NCBI RefSeq assembly: GCF_018873765.1
Contig: NC_057925.1
Location: 8,133,568-8,197,567 of the forward strand
Source: Telopea speciosissima
Taxonomy: Eukaryota > Streptophyta > Magnoliopsida > Proteales > Proteaceae
Length of the DNA stretch: 64,000 nt
Reading direction: 5' to 3'
The notes under the pieces are model-generated. The model worked only from the letters and a program-made list of their open reading frames with translations. It was not told the origin of the DNA and made no database searches. Positions 44,201-53,600 of the stretch are shown here, piece after piece; position 1 is the first letter of the stretch; each line of letters starts with the position of its first letter. The position numbers and the translations under genes were made by a program.

Positions 44201-46155
44201 ATATCTTTCATCGGTATGTCACAGCCGACACCGATATTTTCTTTCAATCTAATCAAAACCCCAAAAACTACACATATGTTAAGGGCTATTTTGATTTTTC
44301 TGGTTTTAAACCATATACTCTCGATGTCCTCATGGATACCGGTGCTACCGGATGCATTTGTAAAATAACTGCACTTCCTGGCCATCTTTGGGAAAAATTG
44401 GAACAACCCACATATATTAGTGGTGTTTCGGGTCCCACAACGACCCTTGAGTATCGTGCTCACAATATCCCAATTTTCTTCCAAAACAAGCGATTTATAA
44501 TTCCAAAAATTACTTGTTTTCCCACTATGCATGGTGATTTCATCCTTGGTACGAACTTTATGCATAAGTATCTACCGTTCATCTTGCATTCTGATTCTGT
44601 TCAACTTCACCATCCCTCTGGTGCTGTTTCTCTTCCCTTAATCCTATCTCACAAATCTGTTTGTGATGATTTCAGTTTTACTCCTCAACGGATTTCTTCC
44701 TCCGTTCTACAACAGGTTACCTCTGTTGATTGGTCACAGTCTGTCACCTCCGCCATTTCCCATTGGCTCCTTGACAAACTCTCTTCCCATTTTACTGACC
44801 AACCCCTCCTTCATTGGGATAAAAGCCCTCGTTGGTGTTCTATCCAACTGACTAATCCTAACACGATTATTCGGGTCAAACCTATCCTCTACATCAAAGC
44901 CGATATCGACGAATTCGATAAACAGATTTCCGAATTATTGGCTCTCCGACTTATTGAACCTTCAACAAGTCCTCACTCTTGCCCTGCTTTTATGGTACGC
45001 AATCATGCAGAAATAAAACGTGGCAAAGCCCGTATGGTTATAAACTACAAACGTTTAAACCAGAACATTATCTTCGACGGATATTTCATCCCTCGCAAAT
45101 ACGTTCTCATCCATCGTGCCAAACAGGCTAAGATTTACAGTAAGTTTGACTTAAAATCTGGCTTCTGGCAAATTAAGCTCACTGAGGAATCCAAACCTCT
45201 CACAGCTTTTTCTACTCCTTTTAATCGCCATTACCAATGGACGGTTATGCCCTTCGGATTATGTACTGCCCCTCAGATTTTCCAACGTTGGATTGACTCC
45301 ATCTTTGGTTCTCTCTCTTTTTGTGTGGCGTATATAGACGACATTCTTGTCTTCTCCGATTCTCCTACTGCACATACAAAACACCTTCGTATCATCAGTG
45401 ATCTATTCCTCACACATGGAATAATTCTTTCTCCCACGAAAATCGAACTTGAAAAAACTCGAATCGAATTTCTTGGTCTCATCCTTAGTGATCATGGACT
45501 CCAACTCCAAGATTACATCTTGATTAAAATCAAGGATTTTCCTTCTGTCCTCCGAGACAAACAGCATCTCCAACAGTTCTTAGGAATTTTGAACTATGGA
45601 CAAAATTACATAAAAGACCTCTCAACCAAAGAAAAAAATCTTTTATTAAAATTGAAAAAAGATGTTGACTTTTCATGGACCTCCTCTGACACACAGATCG
45701 TCCTTGACATACAGGCCGAGATTACTCAATCTTGTCCTTCGGTTTACTTCCCTCTTGCTGGTGATCTCTTAATCTTAGAGACAGATGCTAGCAATGAACA
45801 TTGGGGATGTGTCCTGAAAGCACGACCCCTCAAAAACCCCTCTGATGAGCAAATTTGCGGATATAACTCTGGCAAATTCACCCCGGCTCAACAGAACTAT
45901 AATATTTATGAAAAAGAGATTCTTGCCATTGTAAATGCCATTCAACGGTTTAGAATTTATCTTTTACCTGAGAAGTTTCTTATTAGAACTGATAATCAAG
46001 CGGTTCGTGATTTTCTTAAAACCAAAATCAAAGAAACTAATTCTCGCCGTATTAATTGGGCCAATCTTATTAACCAATATCAGTATGAAATTGTACATGT
46101 TAAAGGTACTGACAATTTTTTGGCTGATTATCTTAGCAGGCCGCCGTCGTCATGA
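41278..46155 (+). CDS. Pararetroviral polyprotein: CP-MP-AP-RT-RH
   Basis: One open frame of 1,625 codons. Order of parts: a Ser/Asp-rich acidic head to about residue 190; a coat-protein-like helical region about 240-480; a Lys/Arg-rich basic segment about 480-545; a CCHC zinc knuckle (CYLCNEKSHFANEC) at about 545-560; an acidic linker; a 30K-superfamily movement-protein segment with YIHIGLIQIELMALFRQGID at about 720-740; a retroviral-type aspartic protease (DTGATG) at about 1020; a reverse transcriptase with YIDDIL at about 1350-1356; and RNase H to the end. Placing CP before MP differs from badnaviruses and tungroviruses (MP first) and from caulimoviruses (separate genes). Viral fossil, not a host gene. 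Confidence 0.88.
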   Translation: MASFPPCFCDDPLIPYDHSIHAQHDRTSNSGALNFLIDLTLEHNEKLSKKLDNTLTLLSDLVAQQPEPPPDCPPRATFLVISTLNEDSSLPPPDDNYVYHKEIMDHWKDRYKDSKDKNEKSRLLSMMQQFYVDNQQSFVAHNFVLFSDDDDDEILNESSSDSVSSSSDSDFESPPESIPDSPPISHSIPTVGEPSSKRKVGPTDHLDTDADFQPHTGARTSFGTDDVFTANPEVPILTRKDDLHKYGLASYGTYLDLTNIAIKDYDKAITEWAQTFSLLITNNKATWKVEQFLEYFCGSLQGDVLQFIKKFDQTEDGKVAKTTLLTYVSNPEKVLVEFTKLLKSEFCGYHHPDKLVEDVSFNLTKIKLNNLNEFEAFSKKYMSLFQLLDPSKSDYWKEQFFPKLPPPWDELCHTTYPGFINASKSVDTLGNRINFVFRHILDHCLKARTTKQLKQRVTPGLCKDLLQNEFEFGTKPTHVPKHKSKSFKSFPFRSKKKRYHWKKFHKKDFPSKDFSSSKNKRFANKRFVFKRTSYTGKKDKSQCTCYLCNEKSHFANECPNKSKNARKMIRYLDECNYETLFFSEVSDPTELLYEVFSESDCSGSDDDSSDFIFMEDESTTDSTPIEIQPIPSSENDSVSLNHLIREDVSFDPNLFTKLKSIKHDEVYKLSKLNLWSRRFFDQACGNSTAQSTDDASLEISLFNPAQIQRLVAKHPRLRYIHIGLIQIELMALFRQGIDTPVVIAVFDKRFLSNPINALIGGIESNLIHGSVWFKLRPNFFLSVQDPNLCDSVVLKIKTQWTSMKADSHNLAVSWKCLHELTNGTSTKLLPLPDKRFVELFEPKPFEHEIQPHLLDWHDIQLPQEWMLSDILDTPQNITAPSPPTFELQASGNNLYFRRHSTGSPSRTASTPSLRTAIPGSSNTSIGSSSRHSVSSYVPRNMPGFNPQNWIPPSARAFKAPLRKDFSDTDSTAVINIFHRYVTADTDIFFQSNQNPKNYTYVKGYFDFSGFKPYTLDVLMDTGATGCICKITALPGHLWEKLEQPTYISGVSGPTTTLEYRAHNIPIFFQNKRFIIPKITCFPTMHGDFILGTNFMHKYLPFILHSDSVQLHHPSGAVSLPLILSHKSVCDDFSFTPQRISSSVLQQVTSVDWSQSVTSAISHWLLDKLSSHFTDQPLLHWDKSPRWCSIQLTNPNTIIRVKPILYIKADIDEFDKQISELLALRLIEPSTSPHSCPAFMVRNHAEIKRGKARMVINYKRLNQNIIFDGYFIPRKYVLIHRAKQAKIYSKFDLKSGFWQIKLTEESKPLTAFSTPFNRHYQWTVMPFGLCTAPQIFQRWIDSIFGSLSFCVAYIDDILVFSDSPTAHTKHLRIISDLFLTHGIILSPTKIELEKTRIEFLGLILSDHGLQLQDYILIKIKDFPSVLRDKQHLQQFLGILNYGQNYIKDLSTKEKNLLLKLKKDVDFSWTSSDTQIVLDIQAEITQSCPSVYFPLAGDLLILETDASNEHWGCVLKARPLKNPSDEQICGYNSGKFTPAQQNYNIYEKEILAIVNAIQRFRIYLLPEKFLIRTDNQAVRDFLKTKIKETNSRRINWANLINQYQYEIVHVKGTDNFLADYLSRPPSS

Positions 46156-47060
46156 ACCCTCGGCATCCCCCTGATAAGGGTAAAGGTAAAGCTCACGCGA
46201 CACCACATCGCAAGAGCAAAAAGAAAACCCAAGCCTCTTCTCTTAGCTTACTCCCTACCCCACGTGGTGATATTCTCATTAGAGAACCCCAGGTAACAGC
46301 GGCAGTACCTACCCAATGGACTCCCCCTGGTTACATTCGAATTCCTGCCACAACAGCGGAATTTTCTCCTTCCCCTTCTCAGACTATTAGTCCCTATTTC
46401 TTCCCCGAAAATAGTCAAGAACAGGACAGTCAGGATCCTTTTTATTTGTGGAATATACCCCCAGCCAGCTATTCCCAGATTGTACAACAACAATCAGCGG
46501 CTAATATTCCGCCTTCACAATTTGGTCAGTCGGTCTCCACAACCACTACCACTGATTTCTTTCATCATGATGGCATACCTACCAAGTGGTACCATCAGTT
46601 GAATACCTTGTGGAAGACGCAGGTTGCCGGCCAAAAAAAGCCGTTTCGTACTGCTCTTACCGCCTTCTCAAAGGCTCTTGGAACTTTCTATGCCAAGCAG
46701 CTCAGCCTTCAGTCTATTGTACTCGACTCAGTTAGACAAACTGATTGGGACGATGTTACTTCCCCTGAGAAAGTACACAGCTTTCTTCAGATTGCAGATT
46801 GTATTGAAGATCATTTAAAAGATGGTCTCTTCTATAAAGCATACAAAATCTGCTTATATTTAAAAGCTAAAGAAATCCTCCCCCGGGAAATATTTCCAAT
46901 GATACTACGTCATTGTGATCATGACCAATACCAGCGCTATCAAGATTTTATGCTGGAATTTCCCAAAAATATTATACGGACTGAACAACATAATCAGTAC
47001 CGTCTTATCTTCTACCCTGGCTCCGAACCTTGGAGTATTGCTGCTGTTGAATGGGACTAG
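46152..47060 (+). CDS. Pararetroviral second reading frame, function unknown
   Basis: A frame of 302 codons whose ATG overlaps the stop of the polyprotein in an ATGA arrangement, a spacing used by caulimovirids for coupled or re-initiated translation. The head is basic and Ser/Pro-rich, followed by a helical-looking part of about 180 residues (about 125-300). I recognise no domain. A second, partial copy of its beginning lies at 48342-48578 in the right-hand displaced piece. Confidence 0.7.
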   Translation: MNPRHPPDKGKGKAHATPHRKSKKKTQASSLSLLPTPRGDILIREPQVTAAVPTQWTPPGYIRIPATTAEFSPSPSQTISPYFFPENSQEQDSQDPFYLWNIPPASYSQIVQQQSAANIPPSQFGQSVSTTTTTDFFHHDGIPTKWYHQLNTLWKTQVAGQKKPFRTALTAFSKALGTFYAKQLSLQSIVLDSVRQTDWDDVTSPEKVHSFLQIADCIEDHLKDGLFYKAYKICLYLKAKEILPREIFPMILRHCDHDQYQRYQDFMLEFPKNIIRTEQHNQYRLIFYPGSEPWSIAAVEWD

Positions 47061-47719
47061 TAGGCCAACTGGTCTTCTCTAGTGATAATACTGCTGTCCT
47101 CGATCAATTGCCCATGATGATCAGAACTATGATCGCCCATGCTGTCGCCAATTGGAGATTCTCTGGTGGACTCGAATTCACCATTTGCAGCACCCTAGGC
47201 TGGCGTGAACGCGAACGCTTCTTCCAGCCCTACCAGCTCTGGCATCTCCGCCCTGCCTCCTGCTACTCCTTAGCAGAACCTTCTCTTGTTACAGATGAAG
47301 CTGAAGCTCTGCACATTGCCAACCTGCAGATACATGTTGAATCCCTGTACAAACAGTCCTTGATCGCTCTTCACAAAGAGGTTCTCGAACTCACCCATCC
47401 AAACGGTTGTCCACGATACCGTTATCTTGTCTCAGACGGACGATGAATCTTCGTCACCCAGTTCATGATGGATTATGAGATCCCTGATGAAGTTGCTGCC
47501 GATACATACCAACTGATCGACCAGCTCCAGACACTCTCTCCCGTCCTCGACATCCCTGGCACTCTCCTCGCCGATGTTGTCGAAGCAGTTGAAACCATGG
47601 CTGCAGCCGACGCCGCCGAACTAGCTGCTCAGGAAGCCGCCAATGAGGCTCTCCTCAACGAGCCCAATCCCCTCTTTGCCGGTCACGAAGATGATGATGT
47701 CAATCTTGGATCAGACTAA
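47051..47719 (+). other. Pararetroviral third coding region, function unknown
   Basis: Coding-like sequence overlapping the end of the second frame by a few bases. The first part has a WRERERFF-type segment and the last part is an Ala/Glu-rich acidic helix-forming stretch. No family recognised; possibly a transactivator-like or lineage-specific protein, but that is a guess. Part of the viral fossil. Confidence 0.5.
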
Positions 47720-47935
47720 CGTCATCCCTGACATCAGCATGGTCCCACATGAATAGTGCAGCCACCCTACGTCACCCATGACGTCATATGGACCCATGAA
47801 CAGTGCTGAATAGTACCAGCCGCCCTACGTCAGCACACGTCAGCAGTTACTATTCTGGAATTGAAATAAAAATTTTGGAATCCGTAGCCGACCTCTCCCT
47901 CTATATAAGGCAGCTCATTTCTTCAGAGAAAGCAG
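47715..47935 (+). promoter_or_regulatory. 35S-like pararetroviral promoter
   Basis: TATATAA at 47902-47908 is followed by AGGCAGCTCATTTCTTC, close in layout to the CaMV 35S start region. Upstream are several as-1-like TGACG/ACGTCA motifs (47719 area, palindrome TGACGTCA at 47779-47786, and 'acgtcag' repeats at about 47826-47840). In caulimovirids such motifs bind TGA-type bZIP factors. It points rightwards, towards LBD-3 exon 2. Confidence 0.75.
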
Positions 47936-48049
47936 ACCTAGCTCCGCTAGCTCTCGAGTTCCGCCTCTCGCCCCTATCTCTGATCTTCTCTTTCTCTTCG
48001 ATCTCTATTTCGATACCTTCTCTAAGGATCGACCCCCCTGCATGTAATT

Positions 48050-48061
48050 TGGTATTAGAGC
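48050..48061 (+). other. tRNA-Met primer-binding-type site of the pararetrovirus
   Basis: TGGTATTAGAGC closely resembles the tRNA-iMet complement (TGGTATCAGAGC) used by plant pararetroviruses to start minus-strand DNA. It lies about 145 bp downstream of the TATA box, where this family keeps it. Confidence 0.75.
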
Positions 48062-48586
48062 TTTAGTACGCTCTTTTCTTTTTCTTTGTAATTGCACCTG
48101 ACCAAACAGGTATAGAATTTGTTAATGATCTCTAGATAGTATCGAGGATCTTCAACGGATCGTCAATCCTATCTTCAGATCTGCAACAGAGTGAAAGCGG
48201 CAGACTTATTGCTAACTTATTGTAAGGATATGCACATATATTGAAATTTTTTTTTTTTATTAACCAATATCAGTATGAAATTGTACATGTTAAAGGTACT
48301 GACAATTTTTTGGCTGATTATCTTAGCAGGCCGCCGTCGTCATGAACCCTCGGCATCCCCCTGATAAGGGTAAAGGTAAAGCTCACGCAACACCACATCG
48401 CAAGAGCAAAAAGAAAACCCAAGCCTCTTCTCTTGGCTTACTCCCTACCCCACGTGGTGGTATTCTCATTAGAGAACCCCAGGTAACAGCGGCAGTACCT
48501 ACCCAATGGACTCCCCCTGGTTACATTCGAATTCCTGCCACAACAGCGGAATTTTCTCCTTCCCCTTCTCAACCTTTTAGTCCCTA

Positions 48587-48912
48587 TACTTGTTGGGGAT
48601 TTGATGTCTTGTACTCTATCGCTTGCATAAGTGTGTTTTACAGGGTTTCGTTATAAATGTGTAGCAAGGGTTCTTTCTCTGTAATGCATTCTGAGAAAGG
48701 TGTGAGCTAGGATGAATGGTTGTAACCCTATTCTCTATTGATATTGAAATAGATCTCATCTCACTGTGGATTTAGACAATCTTGTTGACCCACATAAATC
48801 TCTGTGTGCGACTATGTGATTGTTGTTTGCGATTTTCATTCTTTTCTACATTACTTGGATTGTTTATGAATTCATCAATGCGATAAAATAAAGTCCTTTA
48901 TGATTAATGCAG
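48587..48912 (+). other. Second, diverged copy of LBD intron sequence
   Basis: Right of the pararetrovirus, 'acttgttggggatttgatgt' to 'gtagcaagg' repeats the intron sequence already present on the left at 41042-41121, with roughly 15% difference by eye. The remainder continues as LBD intron to the acceptor 'ttaatgcag'. The divergence is too large for a target duplication, so this half may descend from a different LBD paralogue. Confidence 0.65.
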
Positions 48913-48955
48913 GAACTACCAGAGAGTCAAAAATCTGATGCAGTGGATTGCTTGG

Positions 48956-50655
48956 TGATGAGCACATTTATGTGTGAAATTTTAGGGCATAAATTATACA
49001 TTTTACCACATTGGACAGAGTTACTCGGTGCTTTCTTGTGCTTTTCAGGGTTTAGGTGAATTCTTATGAAAATGAAGGAGATGATGCTAAGGATATGTTT
49101 TAAAGCTTTTTAGAAGTGTAAATGGATGCATAGCCCATCGAGTCAACTTCGCAATAGTTCAAACGGCACTTAATTCTGAGTTGAAACGAAAAAGTTATGG
49201 CCGTTTCCGTAACGACGCGTGAAAATGGTTTACAGGGGTTTATTTATAATTATTGACAGTCGGATGGGGACAAAGTGAAACGGAAGTTCGGATTTTAGAG
49301 GCCTTAATGAAATTATCAGAAGTTACTTTACTGTACCCGAAAGATTCCATTTGGAAGGCTCTGGACAGTCCAACTTCAACTTGAGAAATCTTGGGCTCCC
49401 CAACTCCGAATTGGATGAAATTTGGGTCTATTTTGTGTGATTTTTCGCAAGGAACACAATGGTGAGACCTATATAAGCACCACATGCTCCATGTTTTCTG
49501 AAGGACAGAATGGGTATTTTATTTATTCTTGAAGGAATCCTAGTCATCACCCTTACTCTCTCTCTCCTTCAACTTCTCAAGGGCACTTCTAAAATTCTAC
49601 TTGGGATAGATTTATATTTTCTCATCTATAGAAGGTTGAAAAATCAAAGATGCTTTGATTTTATTGCTTGGAGAAGATATCTACAAAGAAAAGGAAGCAC
49701 TTGTTAAAATTGGAAGTTTATTTTTTTAGAAATAGAAGGTCTATGTAAACAATCTTCTCTTCTTCTTCTTTCTATTTTTTTTCTTTTTTCTTAGGATTCA
49801 AGGCATTGTAAAAGAGGAAAGAGAAGAGAATATTCTCTTTTCTTAGGGAATATTTCTCCTACACTTCCATCTTCTCTCTTCTCCTCTCTTCCACCTATAA
49901 ATACCCCCTACCTCTCTTGTAAAAATTTGCTCATTCACTTAGTGAAATTTCTTCTCTTCTTCTCCTTCTAATTTGTGATTTTTGGCTTTTCTAAGTTCTA
50001 GTTTGCTTTTATAATTTTTAGTTAATGCTTATAATAGGTTTAGTTTATGCTTTAATTTCAATTTAAGTCTTCAATTGGGTTGTAATTTCTTAATTCTAGT
50101 TTAGGTTTTAAGCCTTCTAGTCTAAGTTCTTAAGTTGATGACAAGACTTGAAGATTTAGAAGAGGAGGCCATGGTAAGTTTATGCAAGTATTCAAGCTTT
50201 TCATTTACATTCATGCAAGCACATCCAGGTTTTACTATCTAAACTCTCAATCTCATTCTCCATCTCCTCTATCTCTCTCTATCTTCTTCTTCTTCCCCCT
50301 CTATTTCTTTTATTTTAATTTTATATGGTTGTGGTTTATGGATGCATTTTTATTCCCTTATTTCTTTTTATGTGGTTAGTATGTGTGGCTGTATTTTTAT
50401 TCCTTTCAATTCGCTTTAGTTTGATAGGTTAGATGCTCATGTGTTAGGACGCCGATTTAATCCCTTAATTTTGTTAGATGCTTATGAGTTAGGATGCATT
50501 GATTTTCGTTAGTTTAATTAGTTTAATTTAACACTTTAATTTGGTTCATTTTGCATTACTTTTAAGTTAGTTAAATAGAGTGGCGTATATCTCCTCGTGT
50601 TCGACCCGTAGCTACGATTGACCCGTACGCTTGCGGTTTTATTTTAACTCAAACA
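48956..50655 (+). repeat. 5' LTR of the Athila element
   Basis: 1,700 bp, TGATGAG...AAACA. Near-identical to 57885-59585 (about 11 substitutions and one single-base length difference by eye). A TATA-like 'cctataaatacc' at about 49894 is a plausible promoter. Confidence 0.93.
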
Positions 50656-53600
50656 AGTTTTTGGCGCCGTTGCCGGGGAGATTATTGTCCATTTTATTTA
50701 TCTGATTTTTTAGTAGTTCGAAGTGTTTTAGTTTATTATTTTCTCTTTTTTTTTTTTTGAAAAAAAAAAAAATCAGTTTTTGAAAACCTCTTCTTGTTTC
50801 TCTTCTGTTTCAAATAGTGTGCGCCCAATCTAAAGTCCTTCATATGCTTCAACCCTCCATCTTTTGGTGTCCCTCATAGGATTAAGTTACCTATGACGCT
50901 ACATCTTGACTTGGTTGGGTGGATTGACATGTGACTTATCTTTGGAGGTGACCACTCTTGATAACAGGAAAGCGACATAGTGAGAGTGTTGGAAACATAA
51001 ACGTATAGTAGACCTCCATTCTACATCAGAATCCATATTGGAGTCGCACGTAGGTGGCTATAGAAGACTATACGGGTTCCCTTCGTCAACCTATATGGCA
51101 TCCTTACGACTTTTGAACCATTATTTCGATTTTTGAGGGATAGAGATGCACTATCTACCTTGGGGTCCCTCTTGTTTCTAGTTTTTTTTTTTTTTTTTAA
51201 GTGTTTTATTTTTCTTTAATTTTTCTAAAGGAGACCTCATATCTATTTAGGTGGCTAAGGTGTGGACTCGTGATTCAAGTAATCGTCTTATTAGAAGACT
51301 ACCTTCTCTACCACCTTTGACCATGGGTGACCAACAACCCAAGACTCTTAAGGATAGGTTTTACCCCACCCAGGGCTGCATGACCCTCATGCATTAGTCG
51401 CTGTTGTTACAGGGAATAACTATGAACTCAAGACCAACTTCATCACATGCTACCCCATTTCCATGGGATGGCTAATGAGGATGCATATCTCTTCCTTAGG
51501 GAATTTGAGGAGGTCTGTGTTCTAATTAAGGTCCAGAATTTGACTGATGATGCAGTTAGGCTTAGGTTTATACCCTTTGCCCTGAAAGACCAGGCCAAGA
51601 AGTGGCTCTATGGACTGCCAACAAACTCCATTAATACATGGGATGAGTTCACCATTGTCTTTTTGAGAAAATTCTTCCCTCTTCACAAGACCAATAAGCT
51701 TAAAAGTGACATCCTCCAGTCAGGCGAAACCACATGAGTCCTTTTCTAAATTCATGGAAAGATTCAAGGACCTCCTCTTAGAATGCCCTCACCATGGTTT
51801 TGACTTGTGGCAGCTATGCCAAATTATTTATGAGGGTATTGATTATCAGACCAAGCAACTTGTAGAGTCTATGTGTCCAAGAGCTTTACTTCTTTTTCGA
51901 GGAGAATGATGCATGGACATTCTTAACCAACTTGGTGATAAGACTAGGGAATGGGAATCTTCCCAAGAGGCTGAAAGGACCACTAAGGGGTATCTCATTG
52001 AGAGTATGCCAGCCAAGGAGGCCAAACTTGATAGCCTCATAAAACGGTTGGAGTCCATAGTTCTTAAAGAGTCTATACCAGTTAATCCGGTCAATCAGGT
52101 CAACCATGTGTCGGTATGCAGTTGGTGCCAAACCCCTGGACACCTTTCGAGGAATGCCCCAACACCTTGGTGGGCAATTCCAAGACGAGAATGTAAGTGC
52201 TCTCTACCAAAATAACCCATATAGCAATACTTACAATCCAGGATGGAGAAATCACCCTAATTTCTCATGGAATCAAGGGAACCAAGCAGGCCCATCCAAC
52301 TTTAACCATCAAGGCCAGGTTGGTGCCCAAAGGACCAACTATGCACCACAAAGCCAAGGAATGTCTCCTAACCCCTTTCCCCCTCGTCCTCATCCAGGAC
52401 CTTCTATTAATTCTGCTAGGCCTCCTCTCCTTGCACCTTATCAGCAACCCCCAGGGTTTACCAATATAGGAGAGGCAACAAGATTGAATGAGATGGACAA
52501 CAAGATAGCTCTTCTCATGACAAGCCACAATAACATGGAAAAACAACTCACCCAGCTTGTCACAATCCTGCATGAGAGGGAAACAGGGAAGTTACCTAGC
52601 CACTGAGCCAAATCCTAGGCATCAGGTTCATATTCAACAAGGTACCCAAGCTCCTCCAACCAATGTTGCACAAGGCCAACAGCACCAAGGGCCCTCTAGA
52701 CAGGTAAATGTTGTTTATGCTTTAAGGAGTGGCCGTGAGTATCAACAGGCTAGTGCACCTCAGTCTTTATCATCTCATACTCCTGTTGACTCTCCCCCTT
52801 CGAAGAGGCCATTGAAGTGCCTACGTTTCAGGTTCATCTCGATGAACCTAAAGATATACCAGATGATTTGGTTGAGGAAACCAAAGAGGATTCTGTTGAG
52901 GAAGTCAAATAGACCAACCCGAAAGAATTTATACCCCACCGCCCCTTTCCCAAATAGGTTGGTTAGCAAGAAGTCTCCTTCTATGGAGAAGATATTGGAT
53001 GTGTTTAAACAGGTTCAGGTGAATATCCCCTTGTTGGATGCTATTGCCCAGATCCCCGCTTATGCTAAAGTCCTCAAAGACTTATGCACCCAAAAGCGGA
53101 CCACCAATGTGCCCAAAAAGGCATTCTTGGCTGCTAACATTAGTTCTCTAATCTCAAGACCAATGTTAGCAGCCAAGCATAAGGATCCGGGAAGCCCCAC
53201 CATCTCTTGCACTATAGGCCATACTACTATTGATCATGCCTTATTGGACCTTGGTGCAAGTGTGAACCTCTTACCCTTTCATGTCTACCAACAACTGGGA
53301 TTGGGAGAACTGAAACCGACCAAAATTACTCTTCAACTTGCAGATCGGTCGGTTAAAGTTCCTAAGGGAATGATTGAGGATGTCCTATTGAAGGTTGGGG
53401 AATTTATTTTTCCTGTAGATTTTATTGTTTTAGATACCCAACCCACTGCCAACTTCAAGGACCAAATCCCAATCATATTGGGTAGACCATTCCTAGCTAC
53501 CAGTAATGCTTTAATCAATTGCAGGAATGGTCTCATGAAATTATCTTTTGGCAATACTTCTGTTGACTTCAATGTGTTTAGGTTGGGTAAGCAGCCTGAC

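Larger units (their letters stand above)
41135..48578 (+). mobile_element. Endogenous pararetrovirus (Caulimoviridae), nearly whole
   Basis: About 7.4 kb, in sense orientation in the LBD-3 intron. There is no integrase region and no LTRs; instead there is a coat-protein-like region, a 30K movement-protein region, aspartic protease, reverse transcriptase and RNase H, then downstream frames, a 35S-like promoter and a tRNA-Met primer-binding-type sequence. Its main polyprotein frame is open and the element looks nearly whole, with perhaps one or two breaks outside it. The ends are rearranged: about 85 bp at the left edge (41135-41220) copy 45353-45437, and about 320 bp at the right edge (48257-48578) copy 46067-46388 with a few differences. 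Such displaced self-copies without a target duplication fit integration by end joining. Genus uncertain: florendovirus-like or another endogenous caulimovirid lineage is possible. Age probably modest, given the open main frame. Confidence 0.9.

Noticed and set aside
44071-44565. 164-codon minus-strand frame inside the pararetrovirus
   Set aside because: Antisense shadow of the protease region; no independent motif.
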